The notes under the pieces are model-generated. The model saw only the letters and a list, made by a program, of their open reading frames with translations. It was not told the DNA's origin and did no database searches. Made by a program: the position numbers and the translations under genes. Below, piece by piece: positions 34,625-45,829 of a DNA stretch of 64,000 nt (position 1 is the stretch's first letter; every line of letters begins with the position of its first letter). The DNA comes from Artemia franciscana (taxonomy: Eukaryota > Arthropoda > Branchiopoda > Anostraca > Artemiidae): the NCBI RefSeq assembly GCF_032884065.1, contig NC_088865.1:49926176-49990175 (forward strand). The letters run 5' to 3'.

Positions 34625-35997
34625 TATTAATTTTTTTTTGGCTAAATGGCTTTCTCTTAGTTTTGATCAGACGATTTTGAGAAATAAGGGGTGGGGAAGG
34701 AGGCCTTGCTGCCCTCCAATTTTTCGGTTACTTAAAAAGGCTACTAGAACTTTTAATATTCAACGAACGTTTTTATTAGTAAAAAATATACGTAACTTAA
34801 GAATTAACTTACGTAACAAACTTTTATATTCTTATATTTTTATTATGTGTACGAGGGGGTTTGTACCCTCGTTAATACCTCGCTCTTTACACTAAATCGT
34901 AAGTTTTGTCCCAATTCTTTAAGAATGACCCCTGAATAAAAAAGGCCGTAGAATAAATAGTTGAAATCACTAAAAATATTTTAGCATCAAGAGCGAGGTA
35001 TCTATCTCCTCCTAAATACCTCGCTCTTTATTCTAAAGTATTTTTAGAACCCCTCATATGCGTAATAATCTCTGTTCGTTTTAAATTTCAATGCTATTCC
35101 TTACTTTCATTTGAAAAAACGTTTTCATGTTTATTTTTTCACTGTTTTTTTTTATAGTAATGCTAGAAAATCCTGCGCCCTTTTCATTGAATTTTTCTTC
35201 CCCCGTGACATATTCCTCAAAGGAAAGATCCTCCCACAAAGCCCTCTCCCATCAACCCCACCCCCCAAACCAAAAAATCCCCATGAAAACGTCTGTACAC
35301 TTCCCAATAACCATTACTATATGTAAACACTGGTCAAAGTTTGTAACTTGCAGCCCCTCCCTCAGGGATTGTGGGGGAGTAAGTCATTCCCAAAGACATA
35401 GTTATTATGGTTTTCGACTATGCTGAACAAAATGGCTATCTTAAAATTTTAATCTGTTGACTTTTGGAAAAAAATGAGCATGGGAGGGGGCCTATTTGCC
35501 CTCCAATTTTTCGGTCACTTAAAAAGGGCACTAGAACTTTTCCTTTCCGTTAGAATGAGCCCTCTCGCGACATCCTAGGACCACTTGGTCGATAAGATGA
35601 CCCCTGGGAAAAAATAAAAAAAAAACAAACAAATAAATAAACACGCACCCGTGATTTGTCTTCTGGCAAAAAATACAAAATTCCACATTTTTTAGATAGG
35701 AGCTTGAAATTTTTGCTATAGAGTTCTCTGATATACCGAATGCGATAGTGTGATTTTCGTTAAGATTCTATGACTTTTAATGGATGTTTCCCCCTTTTTT
35801 CCAAAATAGGGCAAATTTTCTCAGGCTCGTAACTTTTGATGACAAAGACTAAATTAATTGAAACTTAATATTTAGAATCAGCGTAAAAATTCGAATCTTT
35901 TGATGTATCTTTTAGTATCAAAATTCCGTTTTTTAGAGTTTCGTTTACTATTGAGCCGGGTCGCCCCTTACTACAGTTCCTTACCACGAACTGTTTG
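34625..35997 (-). mobile_element. Family H copy, about 1.4 kb
   Basis: Reverse orientation, from TTTCTCTTAGTTTTGATCAG through CGTAACTTAAGAATTAACTT, CTCGCTCTTTACACTAAAT and CCTGCGCCCTTTTCATTGAA to the end GTTCCTTACCACGAACTGT. With the palindrome at 34253-34555 it may be a single element with about 70 bp of spacer. Confidence 0.8.
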
Positions 35998-36294
35998 AAA
36001 AGAAAATAATTCGGTATTTCGGGGCTTCTGACATTATTACTCCTTTGCGGAAGTTAGGCTCAAAATTGAAAAAGGATTATAGTTTTTCTCTGGGCCCCTT
36101 CCACCTCTTAGTTCGTTTATTTTCCCGTTAGTTTTCACCTGTTTTCGCTTTATAGTTGTGTTATCTCTTAGCAGTAGTTATGGTTGTGGTATATATGTTT
36201 TATCGCTCGTATAGTTGTGTTATTTTCAAATTATACTCCATAATAGAGAGGCTCCGAACACCCAGCATTGTATATTAAGCTCTTAATTTGACGT

Positions 36295-37156
36295 TTTTTT
36301 CTAACGTGACCAGATTCGTCCTGCGCCCTTTTCATTGAATTTTTTTCCCCCATGGCATATTTCTCCAAGGAAAGATCCTCCCACATAGCCCCCTCCCTCA
36401 ACCCTACCCCCAAAACCAAAAAAATCCCCCTGAAAACGTCTGTACACTTTCCAATAACCATTATTATATGTAAAGACTGGTTGAAGTTTGTAACTTGCAA
36501 CCCCTCCCCCAGGGACTGTGGGGGAGTAAGTCATCCCCAAAAACATAGTTATTATGATTTTCGACTATGTTAAACAAAATGGCTATCTCAAAATTTTGAT
36601 CCGTTGACTTTGGGAAAAAAATGAGCGTGGGAGGGGGCCTAGATGCCCTCCAATTTTTTTGGTCACTTAAAAAGGGCACTAGAACTTTTCATTTCCGTTA
36701 GAATGAGCCCTCTTGCGACATTCTAGGACCACTTGGTCGATACGATGACCCCTGGGAAAAAAAAAAAAAAAAAAAAAAAAAAAACAAACAAATAAACACG
36801 CACCCGTGATTTGTCTTCGGGCAAAAAATGCAAAATTCCACATTTTTGTAGATAGGAGCTTGAAACTTCTACAGTAGGGTTCTCTGATACGCTGAATCTG
36901 ATGGTTTCATTTTCGTCAAGATCCTACGACTTTTAGGGGGTGTTTCCCCCTATTTTCCTAAATAAAGCAAATTTTCTCAGGCTCGTAACTTTTGATGGCT
37001 AAGACTAAACTTGATGAAACTTATATATTTAAAATCAGCATTAAAATGCGATTCTTTTGATGTAGCTATTGATATCAAAATTCAATTTTTTAGAGTTTTG
37101 GTTACTATTGAGCCGGATCGCTCCTTACTACAGTTCGTTACCACGAACTGTTTGAT
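36295..37156 (-). mobile_element. Family H copy, A half
   Basis: Reverse orientation from CCTGCGCCCTTTTCATTGAA to CAGTTCGTTACCACGAACTG with 9-bp stem intact. A poly-A run of about 24 bases lies at 36759-36784 in the place where other copies have a shorter A-rich stretch. Confidence 0.85.
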
Positions 37157-37536
37157 AGGTCCCAAATTATATTTTTCTACAGGATATGGTGAATATACCA
37201 CCGGACACAAGACGCAAGATGTTCAATCAAGCTTAGTATGGTTTGGAAAGCCGATCCATAGATGTTCCTGGTTTTCAAGTAACCTTTTAAAATCTTTTAG
37301 TAATCGTAAAGGTCCCTACTGCCTGACATCGAAATTCGAAAACAAATATATCTCACAGAATTTCATGTAAAATATAAATCACGAATTAATATTATATATA
37401 AATTAATATGCAGTATTCACACTTAGTAACGTGTACTTTTTTCCATAATATTAAGGCTGGAATAAAGCTTTAACAAAAAGAAATTTAAAGAGAAGAAGGT
37501 AATATTTTTTCCGTTCAAACAAGTTAGAATACTTAC

Positions 37537-37666
37537 CAACAAGAACCTCTGTTTCGTATGATCTTTGCCTTCTTTTAAATGGTGAAAATCTGTTTCTAAA
37601 TTTTCCAGTTTCGCTTTTAGAAAAGCCTTGAATTTGACCAACAGCGTCTTTGAAAACGACTTTAAT
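37537..37666 (-). CDS. SEA/EGF gene, exon 5: second half of SEA domain
   Basis: The acceptor TTACACTTTTAG precedes 37666 and the donor GTTG|GTAAGT follows 37537. The exon enters in phase 0 and leaves in phase 1, matching exons 4 and 6. It encodes 43 residues, IKVVFKDAVGQIQGFSKSET then a basic stretch ending KRRQRSYETEVLV. The position after exon 4 and the pattern of a short strand, G-F-S, basic residues and a final V.VLV strand fit a SEA domain, which is a cell-surface module that often cleaves itself. The usual GSVVV cleavage signature is not evident. KRRQR could be a furin-type site. Confidence 0.75.
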
Positions 37667-37699
37667 CTAAAAGTGTAATAAGAAATAAACAAATCCACT

Positions 37700-38775
37700 A
37701 AATCAATTCCTTAAAAGTAACGTTCAAGATTAAGGGACTAAATTTAACTGACCCAAGTTGAATAAACTACTTTAAATTATGCTTTTCTCTTATAAGTAAA
37801 CTGTTTTTTGAGCAATTTTCAGTAAGGAGCATTACGCAAAACACCCAAATATTCTAGAAAATAATTCACTGCTAAGCCACTTTTCGACTTGGTAAGCTAT
37901 GGGCAAAAAAAAAGGAAGGAGCATACGGTATTTTACTTATCAGTCTCTACCGGTAATTCTTATATCCATTTCATGGTCCTTCAGCCAGGAACTCCAAAGG
38001 TAGGATGGAGGCCATCCCTCCTTTACTTTCCCACACACTTCCATTTTACCTTCCGCAGATTTCTCCGGGTGCCCATTTTGAGCTACGCTAACTGTAGCTA
38101 AGCTTACAGAGTCACACCGTTGACTGAAAACCAGGACTTAAACCTTCAAACTTTTTGGAAGTCCATAATAAATATTTTTATATACTCGTACTTTTTTCAG
38201 TAGCCTTTAAATGTATTAAGTATTTCGAATTTTTATAATTTTTATTTGGATCGATTTTGATTCTGAACATCCCTGAATATTGTTTCTTTATCATTATATG
38301 GATATATTTTCTTGTATAGATTTTTGTTCTCAACAATGTTTGGTTTTTTACTCGAAACCCTGAAAGCAACCTGAGAAAACATTTTGTCATTCAGACCTAT
38401 TTCAATGTATTATTGATATTTCAGATTCTTTACTTTTTACAGTTTTATTTTGGTTTTTCAACTATTTTATTTGATTAACACAAGTTTTAAAGTGTTTGTT
38501 TGTAACAGATCTTTCGAAAATACAGCTTTTTCTTATCTAACCTCTTGCAATGAAGTAATTCGAATATTATATACATTACACCTAACCTCATGAGCCTGCT
38601 GAAAAAACTTAAATCTCACCTCTTCATTAGTTTAAAAAGCACGAAAACTAGACTTCTTTAACAACAATATTAAACTTTCAAAAATGTTAAATTTCAAATA
38701 AATCTTTTGATAGTAAGTTAACTGAAGCAATTTGTTTTATAACGGGTACGTTCGAAATATGATTACTTCTACTAC
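37700..38775. other. Intron 4 sequence, no feature recognised
   Basis: Lies between exons 4 and 5 of the SEA/EGF gene. AT-rich without a recognisable element up to the RTE-like fragment at 38780. Confidence 0.5.
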
Positions 38776-38779
38776 TACG

Positions 38780-39060
38780 AACAACTCACTACAGCACCAA
38801 GCCATTTGAGGCCAGCACAGCTACACATACGTTTCTCCGTCCTAATTTATTCAAGTTATTTGCACCCTCCCAAGAAGTTGCAATTTCCCTTTACGAACTA
38901 CTCCTACTCCATTCAATGGGAGACCTGCTTTTCATTTGGCCCTAGATGGTGGACCAAAAAGAACGATGTTTTGCAATCTGTATTCTTCATCCGCAGAACG
39001 TGTCCTAGACATCTCAGCCTTTCTCTCATTATAACCCTTGAAAGCGGGGTATAACCACAT
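38780..39060 (-). pseudogene. RTE-like retrotransposon C-terminal fragment, decayed
   Basis: Collinear with the fragment at 43640-43900: GCTACACATACGTTTCTCC against GTTGCATATGCTTCTCCTT, GGCCCTAGATGGTGGACCAA against AGCCCCAGATGTATGGCCAA, and GCAGAACGTGTCCTAGACAT against GTGAAACGTGGCCTAGGAAT. The better copy shows it to be the minus-strand end of an RTE-type polymerase ORF. It lies in intron 4 of the SEA/EGF gene. Confidence 0.6.
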
Positions 39061-39372
39061 TTTTTCTAGAGATTTTTGGTCGAAATACGGTTTGTTAAGC
39101 AGGTACCCTAAACATTCCGTAGAGAATTCCTCTGGAAAATATATAACAAATCCTCCTCGTCTTTAGGAGTGCCCATATTTCAGAACCATACTAGACCAAT
39201 GTCATCGCTGCAGCAAAATTTTATGTATGATATGTATGAATGCGTTTATTAAATATCAAAAATTGAAATTGTAACCCAGTCACTTACATACAAGAATTTA
39301 TTTTTACCTTAACTTGTAACACTTAAGAGCAGAATACAATATTCGGGGAAAGAATAGGGAAAAGACACTTAC

Positions 39373-39644
39373 GAATTTATTTGCATCCTGTTTAAGCTTC
39401 AAAAATGAAAGAGAATTCCTGTCAGCTAACTCCGCAGACCATTTTATATTTCCAGATAGAGGAATTGTGATGTTAAATACTTTTTCCTTGCCCTCTATAA
39501 TTCTACTGCATTTGCCGTTGGAACGTTTGACAAACGGGTAGTTACACTTGCACTCATACCCTTGAATGTTCAAAGTTAAGACACATTCACTGGTGGCTTC
39601 ATCGCAAGGACTTGAATCACATGGATTGTCTGACCTTGGATCAC
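39373..39644 (-). CDS. SEA/EGF gene, exon 4: EGF 3 and first half of SEA 2
   Basis: The acceptor TCTTTAAG precedes 39644 and the donor TTC|GTAAGT follows 39373; phase 1 in, phase 0 out. Residues 5-45 form an EGF module with six cysteines: NPCDSSPCDEATSEC, GYECKC and a last C after KRSNGK. The rest, from FNITIPLSGNIKWSAELADR to LSFLKLKQDANKF, has the opening pattern of a SEA domain (hydrophobic strand, W, L.D..S..F..L helix). NIT is an N-glycosylation sequon. The protein would be extracellular. Confidence 0.8.
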
Positions 39645-39659
39645 CTTAAAGAAAAGAAG

Positions 39660-40916
39660 CTTGAGACTAATGGCCCTTTACGCTGTTGGGCCAGGCAGGT
39701 AAAGCCCAGCCACTTACTCGGAAATATTCGTCGGGGGGGGGGGAATTTATTATTTAACAGTTTGAATAAAAAGGGCCCAGAAACTCAAGAAAATTTAGGA
39801 TTTCCGTTGGGGCAGCCCTGAGCCCCCCGCGCGCGGAAAACTACGGTTTTCTAAACTTAAGAATTGGATTGCATTGAACTCGGAATACTTCTAAAGGGTA
39901 ATTTCTTAATCCCGTTAGCTGAAAATAGGACTCGAAGACTTCTTGTGATTTAAAGTTTACATCTAACAGTAATTAGAAAATTATAAACGTTGCTTTCTAG
40001 GGCGAACATATCTTTTTTTTTTAAAAAGTAAAAAATTCAATATTATTTAGATTACATCTGTGCTAAGAGTGGGTACATTTCGGAATTTTTTATATTCATT
40101 GTATAAGGACTTTTTACTATTCATCAGTATTTGCTTAGCTTTGCTTTAGTTTTTTTTTGAAAAATCATACGCATACGAAGGGCTTAAATACGTCTATAAT
40201 TATATCCAACGTCAAATACTTTGGTTCCAGCGAGGGAGGAGGGGCAGTAGTATTTTTCAACAAAGTTTATCATTTATAAGCACACTTTGTTAAAATACCA
40301 TACAATTACTATCTATTAATAATAACTAAGAGTAACAATAATATTATAATATTATAATACTAATAATAATAATATAATACAACAATAATAATAATAATAA
40401 AAATATTAATAATAATAATAATTAATAAGGTATAAATAATGCAAACTTTTCGAAAAAGTATATTAATCTATCCAGGCCAACTTCAAATAAAGCTGCTATA
40501 TGAGCGTTATCAGCTGTGAACATGAGTGAGTATTCAATGTGACTATCTTCCACAAAATACAGAAATAAACTTTTCGTGAGATGCTGGATTTTTGTCCACT
40601 GGCCAAAATTCTGAAAGGCTTTATTGTCGAAAGTCTTTAATTTGCAAAAAAAGGAATTCTGTAAGCGGTCCACTCAAAATGAAGCAGCTAAAACTTCTTC
40701 TGGTTTTAAGTTTACAGTTTCAAACCATTTAAAGTGTCACCATTGTTGATTTTGAGCCAACATTTTAATTCTTAAAAAAGAAAGGATGAAAGCAACTATT
40801 CGTAAGAGTGAATGGTTATGTACTAGCAGCATTCGCTTCAAAAGAATTACAACAAACACATCAAGAATTTCTCATTTTTTTTTAAGTGGGCCAACTTAAG
40901 CCAAGCAGCTGAAGCC
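39660..40916. other. Intron 3 sequence; (AAT)n tract and one unassigned ORF
   Basis: A G run is at 39735-39745 and an (AAT)n-rich stretch at 40315-40435. A minus-strand ORF at 40673-40422 contains FTADNAHIAALFEVGLDRLI; I do not recognise it, and since exons 3 and 4 already join in phase it need not be part of the gene. Confidence 0.5.
40315..40435. repeat. (AAT)n-rich microsatellite
   Basis: Interrupted runs of AATAAT and ATTATA with a cleaner (AAT)7 near 40384-40400. Confidence 0.9.
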
Positions 40917-41779
40917 TAATACTGTTTTAAGAATTGTCTTCTATTAATTTTAATTGTCGACACGGTTGAACTCCTAGGGCCAAACTTATTTAAAAAGACA
41001 CAAAGAAACTGTTTGCAAGGTGATCTTGCTATTTAATAGCCGTATCTCTCAAACGAATTAGCATAAACCCACTAATGTTTTCTAAAATGTGTTCTTTTAA
41101 CAGGGCCTAATTAAAATGGAGCTACGAACAGTGAGTGCCACCAGGGTTTGTCATGTATTGGAGGGAGGGATACGCCCCCAATGTTTTCGGATATTCAGTA
41201 GAGAATCTGAGTCGGGATTTAGCTAAAAATATTTGCTCTTTTTGTATTTGGTAAATGGGCTGAGGGAAGTACATGACGTAAAAATCAATGAAAGAAGATC
41301 ATTCTATAGTGGCAAAAAATAGAGTAATTTTAATGGAAATATCACCTAAATCGTTCTGCAAAAATGAACAGCCGGTTGGTAAAATCAATTGATTATACCC
41401 CGGCTAATCCTGTTTTAAGAATTGTCTTCTAGTAATTCTAATTTTCAATACTGTTGGACTCCTAATGTCAAAATTCATTAAAAACGCAAAAAGACTTTTT
41501 GCAGGATACCTTGGCAATGTAATAGCCGTAGTTCTCAAAGGAATTAGCATAAGCACACTAATGTTTTCTAAAGAGTTTTCTTTTAACAGGGCCTACTTAA
41601 AATGGAGCTACTAACACTGGGTGCCACCAAGGGCTGTCACGTATTTTAGGAGGAGGGAGGGTGACGCCTCCACTGCTTCTAGATATTCAGTAAAAAAAAT
41701 CTGAGCCGAGATTTAGCAAAAATATTTGCTTTTTTTATATTAGGTAAATCGACTGAGGGAAGTACATGACATAAAATCA
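40917..41779 (+). repeat. Tandem duplication, unit about 485 bp
   Basis: Unit 1 (40917-about 41401) and unit 2 (from 41402) share, in order, CTGTTTTAAGAATTGTCTTC, GAATTAGCATAA, CACTAATGTTTTCTAAA, TTTTAACAGGGCCTA and GGAAGTACATGAC. Similarity is moderate, so the duplication is old. Unit 2 is broken at 41779 by a family H insertion and resumes at 43444 with ATCAATGAAATAAAATC. The minisequence at the end of each unit is the repeat also seen at 19980. Confidence 0.8.
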
Positions 41780-43443
41780 AACAGTTCGTGGTAACGAACT
41801 GTAGTAAGGAGCGACCCGGCTCAGTAGTAAACGAAACTCTAAAAAACGGAATTTTGATGCTAAAAGATACATGAAAAGAATCAAATTTTTATGCTGATTT
41901 TAAATATATAAGTTTCATCAAATTTAATCTTTGTCATCAAAAGTTACGAGCCTGAGAAAAATTTTGCCTTATTTTGGAAAATAGGGGGAAACACCCCCTA
42001 AAAGTCAAAGAATCTTAACGAAAATCACACCATCGAATTCAGCGTATCCGAGAACTCTGTAGCGAAAATTTCAAGCTCCTATCTACAAAAATGTGGAATT
42101 TCATATTTTTTTTGCCAGAAGACAGATCACGGGTGCGTGTTTATTTGTTGTTTTTTTGTTGTTTTTTTTTCCAGGGGTCATCGTATCGACCAAGTGGTCC
42201 TAGAATGTCGCAAGAGGTCCCATTCTAGCGGAAATGAAAATTTCTAGTGCCCTTTTTAAGTGACCAAAAAATTGGAGGGCACCTAGGTCCCCCCCCACGC
42301 TCATTTTTTCCCTAAGTCAACGGATCAAAATTTTTAGATAACCATTTTGTTCCGCATAGTCGAAAACCATAATAACTATGTCTTTCGGATGACTCACTCC
42401 CCCACAGTCCCTGGGGTAGGGGCTGCAAGTTACAAGCTTTGTCCAGTGTTTACATACAGTAATGGTTATTGGGAAATGTACAGACGTTTTCAGGGGGATT
42501 TTTTTGGTTTAGGAGTGGGGCTGAGGGGAGGGGGCTATGTGGGAGGATCTTTCCTTGGAGGAATATGTCATGGGGGAAGAGAAATTCAATGAAAAGGGCG
42601 CGGGATTTTCTAGCATTACAAAAAAAATAATGAAAAAAAACATGAAAAGTTTTTTCAACTGTAAGTAAGGAGTAGCATTAGAACTTAAAACGAACAGAGA
42701 TTATTACGCATATGAGGGGTTCTAAAAATACTTTAGCATAAAGAGCGAGGTATTTAGGAGGAGATAAATATCTTGCTCTTTATGCTAAAGTATTTTTAGT
42801 AATTTCAACTATTTATTCTACGGCCTTTCTCATTCAGTGGTCATTCTTAAGGAATTGGGACAAAACTTAAGATTTAGTGTAAAGAGCGAGGTATTAACGA
42901 GGGGACAAACCCCCTCATATACATAATAAAAAATATAAGAATATAAAAGTTTGTTAGGTAAGTTAATTCTTAAGTTACGTATATTTTTTGCTAATAAAAA
43001 CGTTCGTTAAAAATTAAAAGTTCTAGTTCCCTTTTTAAGTAGCCGAAAAATTGGAGGGCAACTAGACCTCCTTCCCCACCCCTTATTTCTCAAAATCGTC
43101 TGATCAAAAGTAAGAGAAAGCCATTTAGCCAAAAAAAGAATTAATATGCAAATTTCATTTTAATAATTTCTGTGCGGAGAGCCAAAATCAAAAATGCATT
43201 AATTCAAAAACGTTCAGAAATTAAATAAACAACAAGTTTTTTTAACTGAAAGTAAGGAACGATATTAAAACTTAAAACGAACAGAAATCACTCCGTATAT
43301 GAAATGGGTTGTCCCCTCCGCAATCCCTCGCTCTTTACGCTAAAGTTTTTAATTGTTTTAAAAATTAGAACTGTGGCAAAGAGTCAAACTTTGCTTTCAG
43401 TTAAACCTTACTTTCAGTTAAAAAAACTAGTATTTTTTAATTT
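41780..43443 (+). mobile_element. Family H, full-length reference copy (1664 bp)
   Basis: The A end is a hairpin, ACAGTTCGT-GGTA-ACGAACTGT (9-bp stem, 4-base loop), followed by AGTAAGGAGCGAC. The B end is an A/T palindrome of the type AAAAAACTAGTTTTTT preceded by the same 13-mer inverted, partly lost in this copy. Between them lie GTTACGAGCCTGAGAAAA, AAACACCCCCTAAAAGTC, TTTGCCAGAAGACAGATCAC, CATCGTATCGACC, TTGGAGGGCACCTAGG, a conserved GTAATGGTTATTGGGAAATG block and several internal hairpins of the type GCATAAAGAGCGAGGTA. There is no coding frame conserved among copies. The family is noncoding, presumably nonautonomous; how it moves is unknown. Confidence 0.85.
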
Positions 43444-43530
43444 ATCAATGAAATAAAATCAGTCTACAGCGGTAAAAACTAAATTAATTTTAATAGAAAT
43501 ATCACCCAAGAAAGTCTGTGAACTATTGAC
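43444..43530 (+). repeat. Continuation of tandem unit 2 after the family H insertion
   Basis: ATCAATGAAATAAAATCAGT and AATTTTAATAGAAATATCAC continue the match to 41284-41350 of unit 1 exactly where 41779 left it. Confidence 0.8.
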
Positions 43531-43639
43531 ATAGAGTTGTGGTTTTTATGCCTATTTTGATTTCTGAGTTTGTGTGCTCTTTACTGGAATTTTGAAGATT
43601 TCTAATAAACTACTGTTAATACTCCAAAAAACTAACTGC

Positions 43640-43900
43640 AACCCCAAGGCACACGAGGCCTACGCAGTTGCATATGCTTCTCCTTCATGCAAGTATATTT
43701 AAAAATGCACTCTCTTCTCCCTCCCATGACGCTTCAATTCCATTTAAAATTTTCACTATTACCTCTGTCCACCTCATTCGGGGACGACCGGGTATTCACT
43801 TAGCCCCAGATGTATGGCCAAAAAGGGCAGTCTTTGGCAATCTGTTATCTTTCATTCGTGAAACGTGGCCTAGGAATCTTAACTTTTTTTTCAATAGCTC
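43640..43900 (-). pseudogene. RTE-like retrotransposon C-terminal fragment
   Basis: On the minus strand FLGHVSRMKDNRLPKTAL is followed, after small frame changes, by RPRMRWTEVIVKILNGIEAS, WEGE and RRSICNCVGLVCLGVAV. The order GHVxRMxDxRLPK, GRPxxRW and WR/C is the C-terminal signature of RTE-type non-LTR polymerases. It lies in intron 3 of the SEA/EGF gene, immediately downstream of exon 3. Confidence 0.75.
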
Positions 43901-44021
43901 TAGAGCATTGTATATTGCTCAGTTTTTCTTAGTATACTCTAAATAATATAATAAACATACAGTTTAGATGCCAAATATCCATTGGCACGCTTATGTTGAT
44001 TTAAAAATCAATAAGACTTAC

Positions 44022-44182
44022 GGACACATCCCACGTTTGTCGAAAAAATATAATCGTCTGAGCAAGAACATTCGAAGTAGCCAACTTTGTCGGTACACGT
44101 TGCTGTGGTGTCTCCAGCATCATTACAAGGATTTGATACACAATCATCTTTATCTTGACAAATGTTATACTGCTCCTTAAAC
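44022..44182 (-). CDS. SEA/EGF gene, exon 3: EGF 2
   Basis: The acceptor TTTTCTTAG precedes 44182 and the donor TCC|GTAAGT follows 44022; phase 2 in, phase 1 out. It encodes one EGF module with six cysteines in EGF spacing: CVSNPCNDAGDTTATC, TDKVGYFECSC and SDDYIFSTNVGC. The preceding NICQDKDD gives acidic residues where calcium-binding EGF modules have D.D.C, so calcium binding is possible. EGF modules of this kind serve in adhesion and receptor ectodomains. Confidence 0.8.
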
Positions 44183-44424
44183 CTAAGAAAAATATTAAAA
44201 ACATATTGGTTGGCTGTTTTTCACCAAGTAACGTTTTAGCTACGCTTTTAGTTACGGTTGTCGGGAGGAACTACTCCTCCTAAATTACACTGATCGGGAA
44301 AACTTGCTATTCTGCCCAGCGTTTGAGAGGGACCCTGAAACAATGGCTTTTTAGTCTTTTTGTTTATTCTAAGTTCAAGTTTAGAATAATAATTTATTAG
44401 ATTTATCACAATTCTGGGTGGCAT

Positions 44425-45350
44425 AACATACATACATACATACATGTATTTAAAAGCCCTTGGCCATATACACAAAGCAGAAAAAAAACAACAACAGAAA
44501 ACAGAAAACAAAACAGAAAAACAAAATTAAACATGTCAAACAATAGCACTCAACACACTAAAACTATATCTTCTTTACCTCTAAAATATTCCCTACAAAA
44601 TTTTTTACGCAATAATTAGCTCCCTAGAAGAGGTCTTGAACATATCCGGTAGCCGTGGTGCATTCCCACAATAAAAACTATTCCTTAAATTCTTCAAACT
44701 TTGGCAATTACTCAGAAAATGTTCCTGCTCATCTCCCTACTCCACACAAAGGGGGCAAGCACACTTACCTCCCGGGCCAACATCATCATAAGAATCCCAG
44801 TGTACCCTTCTCAATGGCACACAATTTTATAGCACTCGTAACCAGTACTTCAGTACCCCCCATGGTAGGTTCAGTTTCTAGTAGAGCATCTCTTCATGCA
44901 TTACTTCAATCTGCTTATAAATCTTAGAGTACATGACTTCTCAACACCAGTAAGCCAAACCTTTATATTCTGGTCCTGAAGGCATAAATCCAACATATTA
45001 AGGAAATTATCAGGTTTACAATGAGGACCCTGGCCTTAATTACACGCCCATAAAACCCAGTTTTATCCAGCCAGAGCTTAACATTTTGGCCAAGTTGCCT
45101 TTTTAGAAGTTTTTTACTTCTCATTGTAAGGCACCTTACAATTCTAGAAGAAGAAGATTGTAAAAGAAGATTTATACATCATGTATGAATGTAAAGTAAA
45201 ACCATTACTTTATGAAATGCTTCCTTAATTGTTTTAAAAAAATCAAACAAACGGCTTTTTTCAAGAATAACAATTTCAACTTTTCTGGATTAAGGAAGCA
45301 GTTTTTTTTTGTTTAATTGTTCACAGAGTTTTAGCTGTCTACTTTCAGCT
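44425..45350 (-). pseudogene. Decayed non-LTR retrotransposon with (TATG)n tail
   Basis: On the minus strand, EKVEIVILEKSRLFD-like and KLLKRQLGQNVKLWLDKTGF segments lead to KCACPLCVE, then DEQEHFLSNCQSLKNLRNSF, a C-x2-C-(x)-H-x4-C pattern near the C-terminus of several non-LTR polymerases. The sequence ends after AAGGGCTTTTAAATACA in (TGTA)n at 44427-44446, consistent with a microsatellite tail. Stops and shifts are frequent. Inside intron 2. Confidence 0.5.
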
Positions 45351-45829
45351 ATGGCTGCCAATCCTGTATTGAGACAACAACACCTCGTGAAAGTGACCTG
45401 ATTTATTCACCTCTAGTGTAGCTCTCCTTCTATATCTCTTTGAATCAAACATTTTGGCTACATGATTCCTAGCAGTCTTCATCAAAATATGTTGTAAAAC
45501 ATATGAAAGAAACTACCTCACTCAAAGTCTCAGGAATAAAATTAACCAAACTAAAACCACAAAATAAACATATAAATGAATGAATTTGGATAGAGTCCAA
45601 TTGTCATTACCTCATAAAATTTCATCCAAGACTGAAAAAAAAGGTTATTTATTCATGCCATTTGAATCGATTCAAATTCAAACAATCCTTAATACAATAT
45701 TTTCTCTTTTTGCCGTTAGTTTAATATACCTTTAAGATACGGGTTCATTTTGGTTGCTATTTATTTTATTTTGCATTCAATTATTTTTCATAATTAATTC
45801 GGCCTACCTAGGGTAAAATGTGTGCTTAC

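Noticed and set aside
31640..36680. Many 60-120 residue ORFs inside family H copies as conserved small proteins
   Set aside because: The same stretches are open in different frames and on both strands in different copies, with indels not in multiples of three.
43668..43946. Plus-strand 92-residue ORF as a gene
   Set aside because: It is antisense to the RTE-like fragment, whose minus-strand reading matches known polymerase motifs.
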